Origin: Heracleum sosnowskyi
Taxonomy: Eukaryota; Streptophyta; Magnoliopsida; Apiales; Apiaceae
Direction of reading: 5' to 3'
Assembly: GCA_030848705.1 (NCBI GenBank)
Contig: CM061245.1
Span: 39,560,711 to 39,624,710 of the forward strand
Length of the DNA stretch: 64,000 nucleotides
In this document: in pieces, positions 48,471 through 58,856 of the stretch
Layout of the letters: each line of letters begins with the position of its first letter
How positions within the stretch are numbered: position 1 is the stretch's first letter
Notes under the pieces: generated by a model
Told to the model about the DNA's origin: nothing
The model's input: the letters and a program-made list of their open reading frames with translations, nothing else
Databases searched by the model: none
Translations under genes and position numbers: made by a program

Positions 48471-49555
48471 TACTACGTAAACAGCTGAGAGTACTTTTCT
48501 AACATTTTAGTTTCTAACTCCCAAGTTGATTTTTCAACCCTGGGTTTCTCCACAACACTCTTACTAGTACAACTATTTTATCTCTAAGCACTTTCTCTTT
48601 CCGGTCTAAAATTTCAAGCTCAACATAGTACAAATAAGTTTGAATCTCTTTCGACTCGTATTCTATAACATGGTTAGATTCGAAATAATACATCTTAAGC
48701 ATAGACACGTGAAATACACTATGAATATGTTGCATATACGGAGGTAAGGTTAGCTCATACGCAATCTTACCCACACGCTTCAATATCTTAAAAGGTCTAA
48801 CTAATTTCGGACTCAGCCGTCCCTACTTACCAAATCCCGTTAGTCTTTTCCATGGTGACACTTAATATGACTGACTCTCTTACTCTATAATCTATACCTT
48901 CCCTGGTTTAATCATCATATTACAGTCGTCGATTCCGAGTAGCTATTAATCCTTTCTGGATGAGCTCAATAGTTCTTTGGTCTGATACATTAACTCTGGT
49001 TCCAATCTCGTGCATTTATCAACTTCTTTTCAACCTATTGAAGATCTACATCTTTCTCCGTACAAGGCTTCATAAGCTGGCATTTCAATATTCGCGTGAT
49101 AGCTATTGCGGTAAAAGAATTCCACTAATGTCAAACGATCATCTCAATTGTCTTCAAAATTCATCGTACAAACTCTAAATTTGTCTTCGATTGTCTGAAT
49201 AGTCTATTAACTTTGACCATACGTGGTACACATGTTCAACTTGGTTTATGAACATGCCAACATCTTTCTCCAAAATCTTGAATAAAATTGCGGGTCTTGG
49301 TCAAATTCGATTAATACTTGAATCATATGCCTCACTACTATCTCTTATAGTCGATAAACCAATTTATCTAATGAAAGTTTCTCGTTGGTGGGAAAGAAAG
49401 GTACCAACTTGGTAAATCCGTCGATCATAACTCAAATGGCATCATGAGATGTTCATTCTTAAATTCAGGAATTTCTAATGGTTGTAATAGTCCACTAAAT
49501 CTCTGATGTTCGATTTTAACTCTCTAACAGGTGAAACACTTACTCATACGAAATC
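48471..49555 (-). pseudogene. Fossil integrase to chromodomain region of F
   Basis: The longest open piece (48514-48783) encodes IHSVFHVSMLK and VLVRVLWRNPG. These align with [11 protein letters not shown] and [11 protein letters not shown] in element E, the linker and chromodomain. Upstream (49000-49550) the same order of integrase fragments as in E can be followed, with many stops and indels, up to a cysteine pair matching the integrase zinc finger near 49510-49560. It cannot make protein. Confidence 0.75.
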
Positions 49556-50000
49556 ATATTTTGAAATAACACCCTCACACTTTTACAAGATTACGTTTTT
49601 GAATGACACACACACACACAAAGTCACATTTGTGAAAAGAACATGTTTAAAAGAATACGCACACACACATTTTTAAATCGTATTTTAAATCATACTCATA
49701 AAATCTTATTTTTGAATAACACACTCACACCTTTAGAAAATCATGTTTTAAAGTACACACACACCCAAAAACACATTTTGAAAGTACACCTACCTACTCA
49801 CTCAAAATCCCATCTTTAGATTTCTACCTAAGAGTATACCTTTAAGAAAACTCTTTTTAAAAAAAAAACTTACTACTTTCTTTAAACAACACCCACACCT
49901 CAACACCTTCATGAAAGATTACACACACACTTTTAAAATCGTATTTTGAAAACACACAAAAGTACATTTTAAATTTACACACACAAAACCAACTTAAATC
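49556..50000. repeat. AC-rich filler in place of reverse transcriptase and RNase H
   Basis: About 440 bases of short ACACAC runs alternating with phrases such as CATTTTGAAA and AATCATATTTT. It sits exactly where the reverse transcriptase core and RNase H should be. The wording resembles the tandem repeat region of the element's own LTR near 46370-46690, so it may have come from there. Confidence 0.6.
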
Positions 50001-50740
50001 CTCTTTTTCCTAAGATCTTGCAATTGAATTGTTAACCTTTACATTTCTACTGGTGCCATTCTATATGGTGCCTTTGAAATTCGTTCTAATCCGGGTGCTA
50101 AGTCTACAACAAACTCTATTTCCATTTTCCCATACTCTGTTAACCAATCCATTCTTAGAATTTACATCAAATCTCCCTAACTTGACGGGAATCAAGTAAT
50201 CCTAAGAAAATGGTGATCTGTCATATCAATCTCACAGTGAGGAAAAACTAGTTGAATCGATATACGCTCCTGATTAGATATTCCTATAGTCAAAGCTTTA
50301 CTTAGTAGTTGAATCATACAACGCGGCTTATGAGCAAATTTTATAAAGATAAAAGACTTGGTAGCTCCAAAATAAATTAACACTTTGGCATTTCCGTAAT
50401 CTATTTGAAACGTATCTGTAACTACATCCTTATTTTCACTATATCGCTCATGGTCATATTAAGGGTTCTTGTCCTTGGTTACTTAGTAAATGGTGGTCCA
50501 TTCATCCTTAGCATTTTGCTTACTGGACTTAACGATTGCCATCTCTTAAGAAAAGTCACACCTCTCCATGCTTGTTACACGTAACTCTAGCCTTCGGTTT
50601 ATAGCGCTCATTGGCGTAATGTCCTCTCTGATTACACTTGTAACGTACTATATTGATCTTATTACGAAATCCCAGTTGTTTATTTCCACAAGTTCTACAT
50701 TTTGGTATCGGAGGTCTCAGAGGTCTTTGTTGATCCAAAT
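50001..50740 (-). pseudogene. Fossil zinc knuckle, protease and start of reverse transcriptase of F
   Basis: Near 50556-50738 the minus strand encodes CRTCGNK and YKCNQRGHYANE, a damaged zinc knuckle. Near 50190-50385 comes LIYFGATKSFI, which aligns with the [11 protein letters not shown] protease of element E with the catalytic D replaced by Y. Near 50040-50110 lies the counterpart of the A-P-Y-R-M-A-P-L-E block at the start of reverse transcriptase, after which homology stops at the filler. Confidence 0.7.
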
Positions 50741-53033
50741 CTTGTGGACGGTTCCCTTGACCATCACTTCCAGTTTCTATTCTTCTATATCCAGCATTCC
50801 TATTTGACTGATACTCAGGCCTTATATTGAAACGGTTCTGAAAATTCCTTAATTATTGGTCTTCTTCCCGTGTCTCCACCTTCCCTTTTCTAGCTTCTTT
50901 TGTTTGTAATCAATAACTTTACTCCTGATCCATGATCTTACTTCATGTTGGAGTCTCTTAACTCTCTTCTCATCGATTTTCACATATTCGAACACAAACC
51001 TGACTAGCTCTATAAACTTTGCTTCATATTACGCTATGCTCAACTTATCCTGCTTCAGTTCTAAAGTTTACATCCAATATGTGGTCTCAAGACGTTCAAA
51101 ACCTTGTAATAATCTAACTACCATATTCAAAGTGAAATATAGAATAAACGGGTACTCATATATATACTTGCCCAACAAGTAGAATAACAGTCCTCTATAA
51201 ACAATAACCAATGCCTCTCCAATATCACTTTATTTCATACTTCATCGTGATTAGTATTGGTATATCCTTGTTACCTTCTCCTTATCCATACCAAATTCTC
51301 GGTAATAATAAACCTTGTAATCGTGTTGTAAGTCTAATAAGCACTCCGACTCGACGTTCAGTCCTCCTTTTAAAACAATTTCCTAAACTCGATCAAAACA
51401 AATTTCCAGTCAATGTAAGTACAGCTTAACACTCAGAATGCCGTCATTTTCGCCTTTGCGACTTCCAATCTTTGATACCTCTAAGAGTCGTAAGAGTTTC
51501 CGACAAAATGAACCAATAGATACGAAGGTGTCAACAATTATGGAAATATAACAAGCATGTTTAGTAAGAATTTCTGGTAAAAAGAATTTAACTAAGAGAT
51601 CAAGATGATCATCGAACTTTATCAGGTTGCATTTGTCATGTTAAACAACACAGTACAGAAGGTGGCCAACCTTTAGTACTTCCATGACAAACACACAACC
51701 AGTGGCGTCCCACCGGACTTCTATCACACGGATAGAAAGTACCTGAATCCCCTATATATAGGGTTGTTCATCTCAGTTACAACAAAAAAAAAAAATTTAA
51801 GAAGAACATAGGAAAGGTTTAAGAGTTTCAAAAGTTTATATAATATTGGATCAAGTAGCCCCTGAACAAGAGAGGTATTTCGTAAAGAACAAAATAATAG
51901 AAGTGAAAAATTGAATCTTTGAAAAAGGTAAATTGAATAAAATCAATGACTAGTTGTGAACAGACTTATCCTTACATCGAACGAATGGAGGTAATCACGC
52001 CTTGTCTCATGTAGGTAGTTCTTAGGGAAGTAAATTTCTAGTCTGAGCTTATAGGTATGTCCCGCTATTAAATCAACTCGTGCAATCTGTATAAAGAAGG
52101 AATTTACACTTTAGCCGCTCCTCTGGATGAATGTCCCTATCACGGGGGTAAAATCGTTATCATATCGCAAAGAATCTATATAAGTCTTTCTAAACGTTAT
52201 CTTAGAGCTTCTACTCTCAATCGACTCTAACTAAACTTGGTTCGGAACTCTGCGCGGTGCTTCCTATAGCGTTCGCGATGTAGCCGAAGTCGTAGATGAA
52301 ATTCTGGAAAGTACGTAAAGATCTGCAGCTAATGTCTCCCGAACTGGTAGCTTTGACTCTCCAATTGACTCCTCCAGCTTCGAATTAGTTTCCTCGTCCG
52401 TAACCCGATCTTCAAATGGTTCAAGCGTATACTTACTCGATATGTCGGAATACTATATAACATTAAAGTGCGTAACTTAAGTTAATATTTGTACAGAAAA
52501 TTCAGCATGACCTATTCGTAAAATGGACTATGCCCTGTTTTAACAATATCTCAAATACTTACTCAATCATCCACACATAATCCATAATTCGTTCAATATT
52601 CCATCCATCTCCAATCCCTTTCATTCTACATGTAAGAAATAACTCTGCCTTGACATGCAGCTATACTATAAGAAAATAAATTTACCCAAGGGGTAATGGA
52701 AATCTCCACTTGGTCGGGTGCATGCACTGATACTGATATTGACGACTCTGGCTTAGGAAAAGGAATCTCAGATGAAGGTTAATCTCTCAAAACAGCCATT
52801 ATCTATAACCACACAATAATAAACCAAGAAGATACTTAAACGGTAAAGGGTTATCTTAATTCTACTAATACTCATCCTAAAGGCAACCTACATCTACAAA
52901 TCCTATTGGTCAAAACTATATTCATAGATCCTAGCTCAAACTCTATGTGAGTTTTCTCATTGTTTTTCCTATCTTAGACTCTTCTACCTATTCTTGTTTC
53001 AGTGACCAATAACCTGTATCTCTGATACCAACC
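50741..53033 (-). other. gag remnant, leader and primer site of F
   Basis: Weak gag similarity can be followed to roughly 51150. The rest up to 53018 is unassigned with no long frame on either strand. The primer-binding site TGGTATCAGAGA (minus strand) is at 53030-53019, three bases after the 5' LTR. Confidence 0.55.
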
Positions 53034-55594
53034 TGTGACGCCCCCAAATCCGGGGTCAGGATTTGGTGCCACTATCGCTCTGAATAAAACATAATTATAC
53101 AGACGACCCCTCAACAAAGGATCGATCACAGGTTACGGTATGAAACAAGAATCTAAAATATCAAAGTTTATTACAACATCTAATTCAGTTTTATTACAAA
53201 CCATAAGCCACCATCTAACCATTGGTGAGAACTAACATGAATTCTATCTGTCTGACAACATGGAGCCTAAATTCTCGAATCAGGCCTTCTCACTGTCCTC
53301 TTAGCGGTTACTCGAAAACGGCATACTCCATTCCTAAATGAAAGGTTAGGGAATAATAAAAACAAGAGTGAGCCAAAAATTGCCCAGCAAGTGAAATCAA
53401 TGAAAGCAGTTTTCATTAGATAAATCCATCAACTAGAAATTCATTAGTAATCGAATGGTAATCAATTGGTAATCAATAGGAAATCACATGGTACTCAACT
53501 GGTAATCAAATGAGAATCAAATGGTATTCAACATGGTAACAAGTTTCAAGATATACATTTATGTTCAAAGAATAAGATTAAGCAATTGAATTGGAACTTC
53601 TGATAAGACGGTACGAGCTATACGGGTGATCAGCCACGTAAAGCTCCAGACCATGTTTTCACAAGGTCCTAACATTCAGGATCCATAGGCACACATTGGC
53701 CATAAAATACATACATAAGTAACCAGGACCGCCGCCACGGTCAAAGGTTGTTCCATTCATAAGTAATTTAACAAAGGGATTAATGAACAATAGGCTTTCA
53801 ACATTTCCGATATTCACTTCAGGGTATAAGCAATTTCAATATTTTATTGCAAGGGTTTAAAGAATGAACAATTGAAAGGCATGGTAAGTAAGTGAGCAAA
53901 GGAATAAGTAAGCTTTGGGTATTCAAAAGTTAATAGAGGTCAACGAAGTATAAGTCAAGATAAAGGTGCGATTAAGCATGGTAAATAAGTTAACAAGGAA
54001 ATAAGTACGTATCAGGGATTTAACGGTTAACAAGAAAGTTCAGGGGATAGTGCAAAGTAAAGGTATCATATGAACATGGTAATGGCATCATACGAGTTAC
54101 ATGAAGATAAGGGATCAAATGTAGAGTTTGTAAATAAAGAGCAAGGTGTAAGGGTACAATGGTATAACAAACGATTGCATCATAATGGTAAAGGATAAGT
54201 AAAGGTTATACGTATACTTGTAACATAATCAAAAGGTATCATTTGCATCATAATTTAAGAAAACTACCACTTGAAAGATAAGTGGAGGGAATAGACACTT
54301 GCCTCAAAAGCCGATAAACTAACTCAATAACTTGCACACCACTCTGACTTTACGTACACGGGCTCCTTTCCTGGCCTCCTACTTGTACCTATATAAAGGT
54401 ATAATATCGTCTTAGTCTTTATAACTTAGTACCTCAGCTTTGTTTACGTAACTCTAAGTACTTCTACCCCATCGTCATACAATCACATGTACTTATATAT
54501 ATATATACAATCAAGAAGCACATAGTGTCTTCACAACTTTAATTAACACTTAGACATGTAGTCACTTAACACATATTTGCTTAATGACATCAACAAATCT
54601 AGTCAAAATGACCATATACACTTTCAACACATTCAACCTTTACGACATAACCGACCTTTAATCATTTAACACGTACCATATGACGTCACATGACTTTCCT
54701 CAACATATTGATGAAAGGCCTCAAGATAAAGACTTCTAACATTTCTATCTAGTTCCTTTTTGACCATAGATAACACTTGATCACATAAAGCCACTTATAC
54801 TCACAACATGTTTAGTTAACCAATACATAACAACTTACGACCAATTTATAGTTGACTAACCAAGTCTAGATTCAAGTTACTATAGCAATGCTAATTCTAA
54901 TTAAAGACAACCATATTGGTTTAGCACATATGTAACTATTCAAATTACATCATAGCGACGTCTTATACCAATTAAGATACAATTAAGCACTAACACATAA
55001 TTGACCATGTATACCACATAAGATCATCAATTAACAAACTACTATACGACACCACCAACTCAACCAATCTTCTCCGCTCTACTTCCTTTTCTTTTCTCTC
55101 TTCCTCGGCCTCTCGGCCTTTCTCCCTCTCCTCACTCCCTCTTTCTCGGCTTTACACTAACACCAACCACACACATAACAAGTATACTCACACACCCTCA
55201 CACACATCATATATTTTGAAAGAAATACTTACGCGAAAAGAAATAATTTTTCTAAAACAAGACACACTCATACTAAATACATTTTACTAAATTGACACAC
55301 TTCCTTTGTAAATACATTTTCAAGAACTTAGTTTTAAAAGAACTCACATCACAATTATAATTTTAAATCACACACACCTAAGAATACATTTTGAACATAT
55401 ACACACCTATTCATTTTGAAAATACACACCTATTCATTTTGAAAATATACACCTATTCATTTTGAAAATATACACCTATTCATTTTGAAAATACTCACAC
55501 CTATTAATTTTTGAAAATACACACACTCATTAATACATCTTGAAAATCACACTTCCAACTCAAAGTTTTGAAATCAATTTATTCCTTCCCAACT

Positions 55595-55635
<41 letters not shown>

Positions 55636-57269
55636 CCTTCTCCTCTCTCTCGACCTCTCTCTCCCCCTCTCCTCCTTCCACCCTAACTCCCATCCTTCAA
55701 ACCACAACCAATACAACTTCAAGCCAAAGTTAAATCAACAAATGTTTTAATTGCAACTAACATTTATAAACAAAATAAAATCATACTTTCTTTTAAACTA
55801 ACATGCAACTTATAATCTTACAAATCCTTACTACTTACATCACATACAACATACATACTAAATATAAAATCAAACCCACTAACAAACTTTAATCAAAATC
55901 CTCTTAGATCATAAAATTAGTAACATGCATCAACTAAATGAACTTGAGTTCAACTTTTAAACACAAGAATCAAGACCATGGCTCACAAGGATCATTGCCA
56001 TGGTCGGGTTTCTTCTCGGATGTGCCCAAAACAATGGGTTTCATCGAGAGTGACCCTAAATACACACAATCAACCTTTGCATGTAAGCTTTAAGCATAAA
56101 GACCCTTAAATCCGAAAATTTCAGATTTTGAAAACATGTTAAAACTCGAAATTAGTACAAGAGGGTTGTAGAGCTTTGAGAGAGGAGTGTTTTGGTTACT
56201 CACACTTGTAATTTGGATGAGAGAATCACAAGTTATGGAGGTTTTAATTTGTAGAAGATGAAGAACAAGAGAGAGAAATGGTGTTGGGGAGAGAAGAAGA
56301 AGAAAAGAAGAAGAAGGAGAAGAGAGAACGGGTGGGGGAGTAAATGGGGGTGGGTAGGGGTTTTTATAGGGGAGTTAAATTAATGTAAAAGTAAACACTT
56401 TTTAGTTATTTACTTATTAAATGACAAAAATGTCCAATAGAATAAAATACCAACATGATAAAAATCAAGGGTTTTCATGTAAATTCATAATCCCATTTCT
56501 AGATCAAGTAGAAATATTATTCTACAAATATCTTTTGTAGATTAGATAATTAAAATTTTATTTACATAGAAATAATCAAATAAAATGTCTTTTTATCTCA
56601 AAAATAATTTTAAATAAAAATTTACCATTCTCTAGGTAAATAAATAAATTACCCACTGAAAATAAATAATCTAGAAGGTATAGCATCCCTCAAACTAAAT
56701 ATTTAAAATAATTAAGTGATTATAAAATTTAAATCATGAGTTTAACACTAAAATAAAATAAAAATAATGCTAAGAAATATTTCATGCTACTAATTAAATA
56801 ATTTAGCATACTCTAAATTTAATATAAATATTATATGACCCAAATAAATTTTCAGAGCACTTGAATAAAATTTAGAAACCACATTCATAATTAATTAATT
56901 TTTTCACCACGCACATAATTCACATTTTAAGCACATAACAATTATGGCGCATAAAGAAATTTCAAAATTATGGGACTATATCAAATAATTATTTTTATCT
57001 CAAATAAGTATGACTAAAATATGAATTTACACATAAATCACATTATACCAAGATCATCATTGCTAACTGCAATTTCAAGAATAAAATCTCAATGGCTATT
57101 ACTAGCAATAAATATAAAATAATTTTTAAATAGCTCTTATTAACAAAATAAATTTAAGGCTACTCAACTTAGCACAAAGAGCCTATTAAACAATTATCAT
57201 ACACATACAAAATTAATGGTATTTACATATTGATAATAATTTACAAGTCAAAAATTCTAAGGCGTTACA
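53034..57269 (-). repeat. 5' LTR of Gypsy F (4,236 bp)
   Basis: Copy of 44193-48434. Differences noticed are CAACAAAGG for CAATAAAGG, CACCCTAAC for CACCTTAAC, GAGAGAATC for GAGATAATC, and a CT run shorter by 6. Confidence 0.95.
55598..55633 (+). repeat. CT microsatellite in 5' LTR of F (36 bp)
   Basis: Counterpart of the 42-bp run at 46757-46798. It explains the whole length difference between the two LTRs. Confidence 0.95.
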
Positions 57270-57274
57270 GACTT

Positions 57275-58189
57275 GATAAGGGTAAAGGGAAGTTAGTTGA
57301 AGAATCAGTACAGAAGAAAGCTTAAACAACCTCTGACAATGCTCAAGTTGTTAAAACATTGGAAGCTGTGACAACCTCTGATACTACTCAAGTTGTACAG
57401 ACTCAGTTATCTTCACAATTACAAAGAACTTTTGCTAAGCCAATCATTGTTCAACATTCTTTGATTCCAGCAAATGTAAATATTCTCCAAAGCAGAACTA
57501 TCATGGGAAAGGAATCAAGAGATAAATCTGGACTGGGATCTCATAGAGAAAAGAGAGTGAATAACAGTCCTATGGATCAAACTTCATTAACTGAACCAGG
57601 TGTTGGTGTGACTCAAGAAAATCTTGATGCTTTAGAGTCGGTTCAGTTAATACATCATAAAGGATTGAAGAAGGATTTTCTGTTATACTTCAAGGCTGAT
57701 GGTAGAGTATACAGAGTTGGTGAAGCTGATATAGGATTAAAGATGAAAGAAGAACTAGAGTATGTGTTGTATCTACTGAAAGTCAAAAATCAAAGAACTC
57801 ATCAAGCATCTGAGGTATTAAGAAGCAGAATGGTTAAAGCTAGAGCTCTTTGTGGCCTAAAGACTGTTGGTGCTTACATACCGAAGTACAAAGATTATAA
57901 TGGAAAGCTTGTTGAGATGCAAAGGAACAGTGCAAGACTCAGAACAGATCTTGGTATAAAAGTGTTGGAATTTAATCTGGAATCAGATAAATCCTTCATA
58001 ATAAAGCTAGGAAATGATATGAGGAAAAACAACATTTATGCTCTAAGGGCGGCTATCTACCAAACTGGAGAAAGTGATCCAGAGTTAAGGGAGATAAAGA
58101 AGATAATGGTAGCTGAGCTAGAGAGAGCTGAGAGAAGACTACTTGTGGACTACATCAGAACTGTACCTGACATTGAAGAGATTAAGTAA
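57275..58189 (+). pseudogene. Additional ORF of Sirevirus D, part 3
   Basis: Resumes in frame after the Gypsy F insertion. A TAA at 57323-57325 (fits CAA with C to T) is the only break before the natural end at 58189. The C-terminus is charged and helical (EELEYVLYLLKVK, ELREIKKIMVAELERAERR). It occupies the same place, just before the polypurine tract, as the charged C-termini of the additional ORFs in B and G. Confidence 0.75.
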
Positions 58190-58334
58190 CTGAAGTCTGT
58201 AAGTTTTTAAAGTTTTCTGTTCTAAGTAAAAGTATAAACTCTGTGATTTTATAAACACTGCATTTGTTATATGTTTTGACATCATCAATTATCTGTTAAC
58301 TTGTACATTTTAGTATGAACAAGTTGGGGAAGAT
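58190..58334 (+). other. 3' untranslated region and polypurine tract of D
   Basis: Short AT-rich stretch with one AACTCTG motif near 58237. GGGGAAGA at 58326-58333 is the polypurine tract directly before the LTR. Confidence 0.8.
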
Positions 58335-58851
58335 TGTTAGATATAATTGCTGATGTTTGTTTATCAGTGTTTAAGTACCAGGAAACTATCAGAGTTTAGC
58401 TGGAGGACTAGTCAAGAGTTTAGCTGGAGGACCAGTCAGAGTTTGTTAAATTTTGATGGTCAGAGTTTGCTTAGCAGTCGGTGCAATTCAATGAACATTC
58501 TAGAAGCGATATTCTTTAAAGATGGAAAGAAGCAAAGAGATATCGAGATGGCTAAGGAAACGGAACAGAAGACAGAAGCAATTCTAGATTGATATTAATT
58601 GTATAGCTGATTTATAGGAATATCAATTAGAAGATTGTACGTAGCTGTGTACTATATAAACACAGATAGGTTAACCCCAAAAGGGGCGCGAATACTGAAT
58701 ACATTATTCTTGTAACCTAGCAGCTCTCTGTGATATTTTACATCACTGAGAGAGGAGTTTTTAATTCCATTCAGTTTCTTATTCATAAACAGTGTTCTTA
58801 TTATTATTCTCATACATCTACTTGATTATATATTGTGTATTCGGCCTAACA
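58335..58851 (+). repeat. 3' LTR of Sirevirus D (517 bp)
   Basis: Same length and ends as the 5' LTR. About 12 substitutions were seen, and GTTAA follows at 58852. It contains a TATA box at 58652-58661. Confidence 0.95.
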
Positions 58852-58856
58852 GTTAA

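Larger units (their letters stand above)
44193..57269 (-). mobile_element. Gypsy element F, very long LTRs, decayed interior
   Basis: Flanked by GACTT at 44188-44192 and 57270-57274. LTRs are 4,242 and 4,236 bp. The 6-bp difference equals the length difference of a CT microsatellite, and by eye I found only about three substitutions. The 4.6-kb interior is related to Tekay-type gag-pol on the minus strand but is full of stops and lacks most of reverse transcriptase and RNase H. Young LTRs around an old interior mean that the interior was already dead when this copy was made, so it moved with enzymes supplied in trans. Confidence 0.92.
24896..58851 (+). mobile_element. Sirevirus D, complete ends, carrying two Gypsy insertions
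   Basis: Flanked by GTTAA at 24891-24895 and 58852-58856. The LTRs are 517 bp each and differ at about 12 sites by eye (about 2.3 percent). Without the nested elements E and F it would be about 11.5 kb. The order is LTR, primer site, gag with three zinc knuckles, pol, a spacer of about 1.2 kb, additional ORF, polypurine tract, LTR. Gag has one frameshift, pol a stop and a frameshift, and the additional ORF three stops plus two insertions, so the copy is dead. AACTCTG or CAGAGTT occurs about 27 times in its own sequence, where about 1.4 would be expected. Confidence 0.93.
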
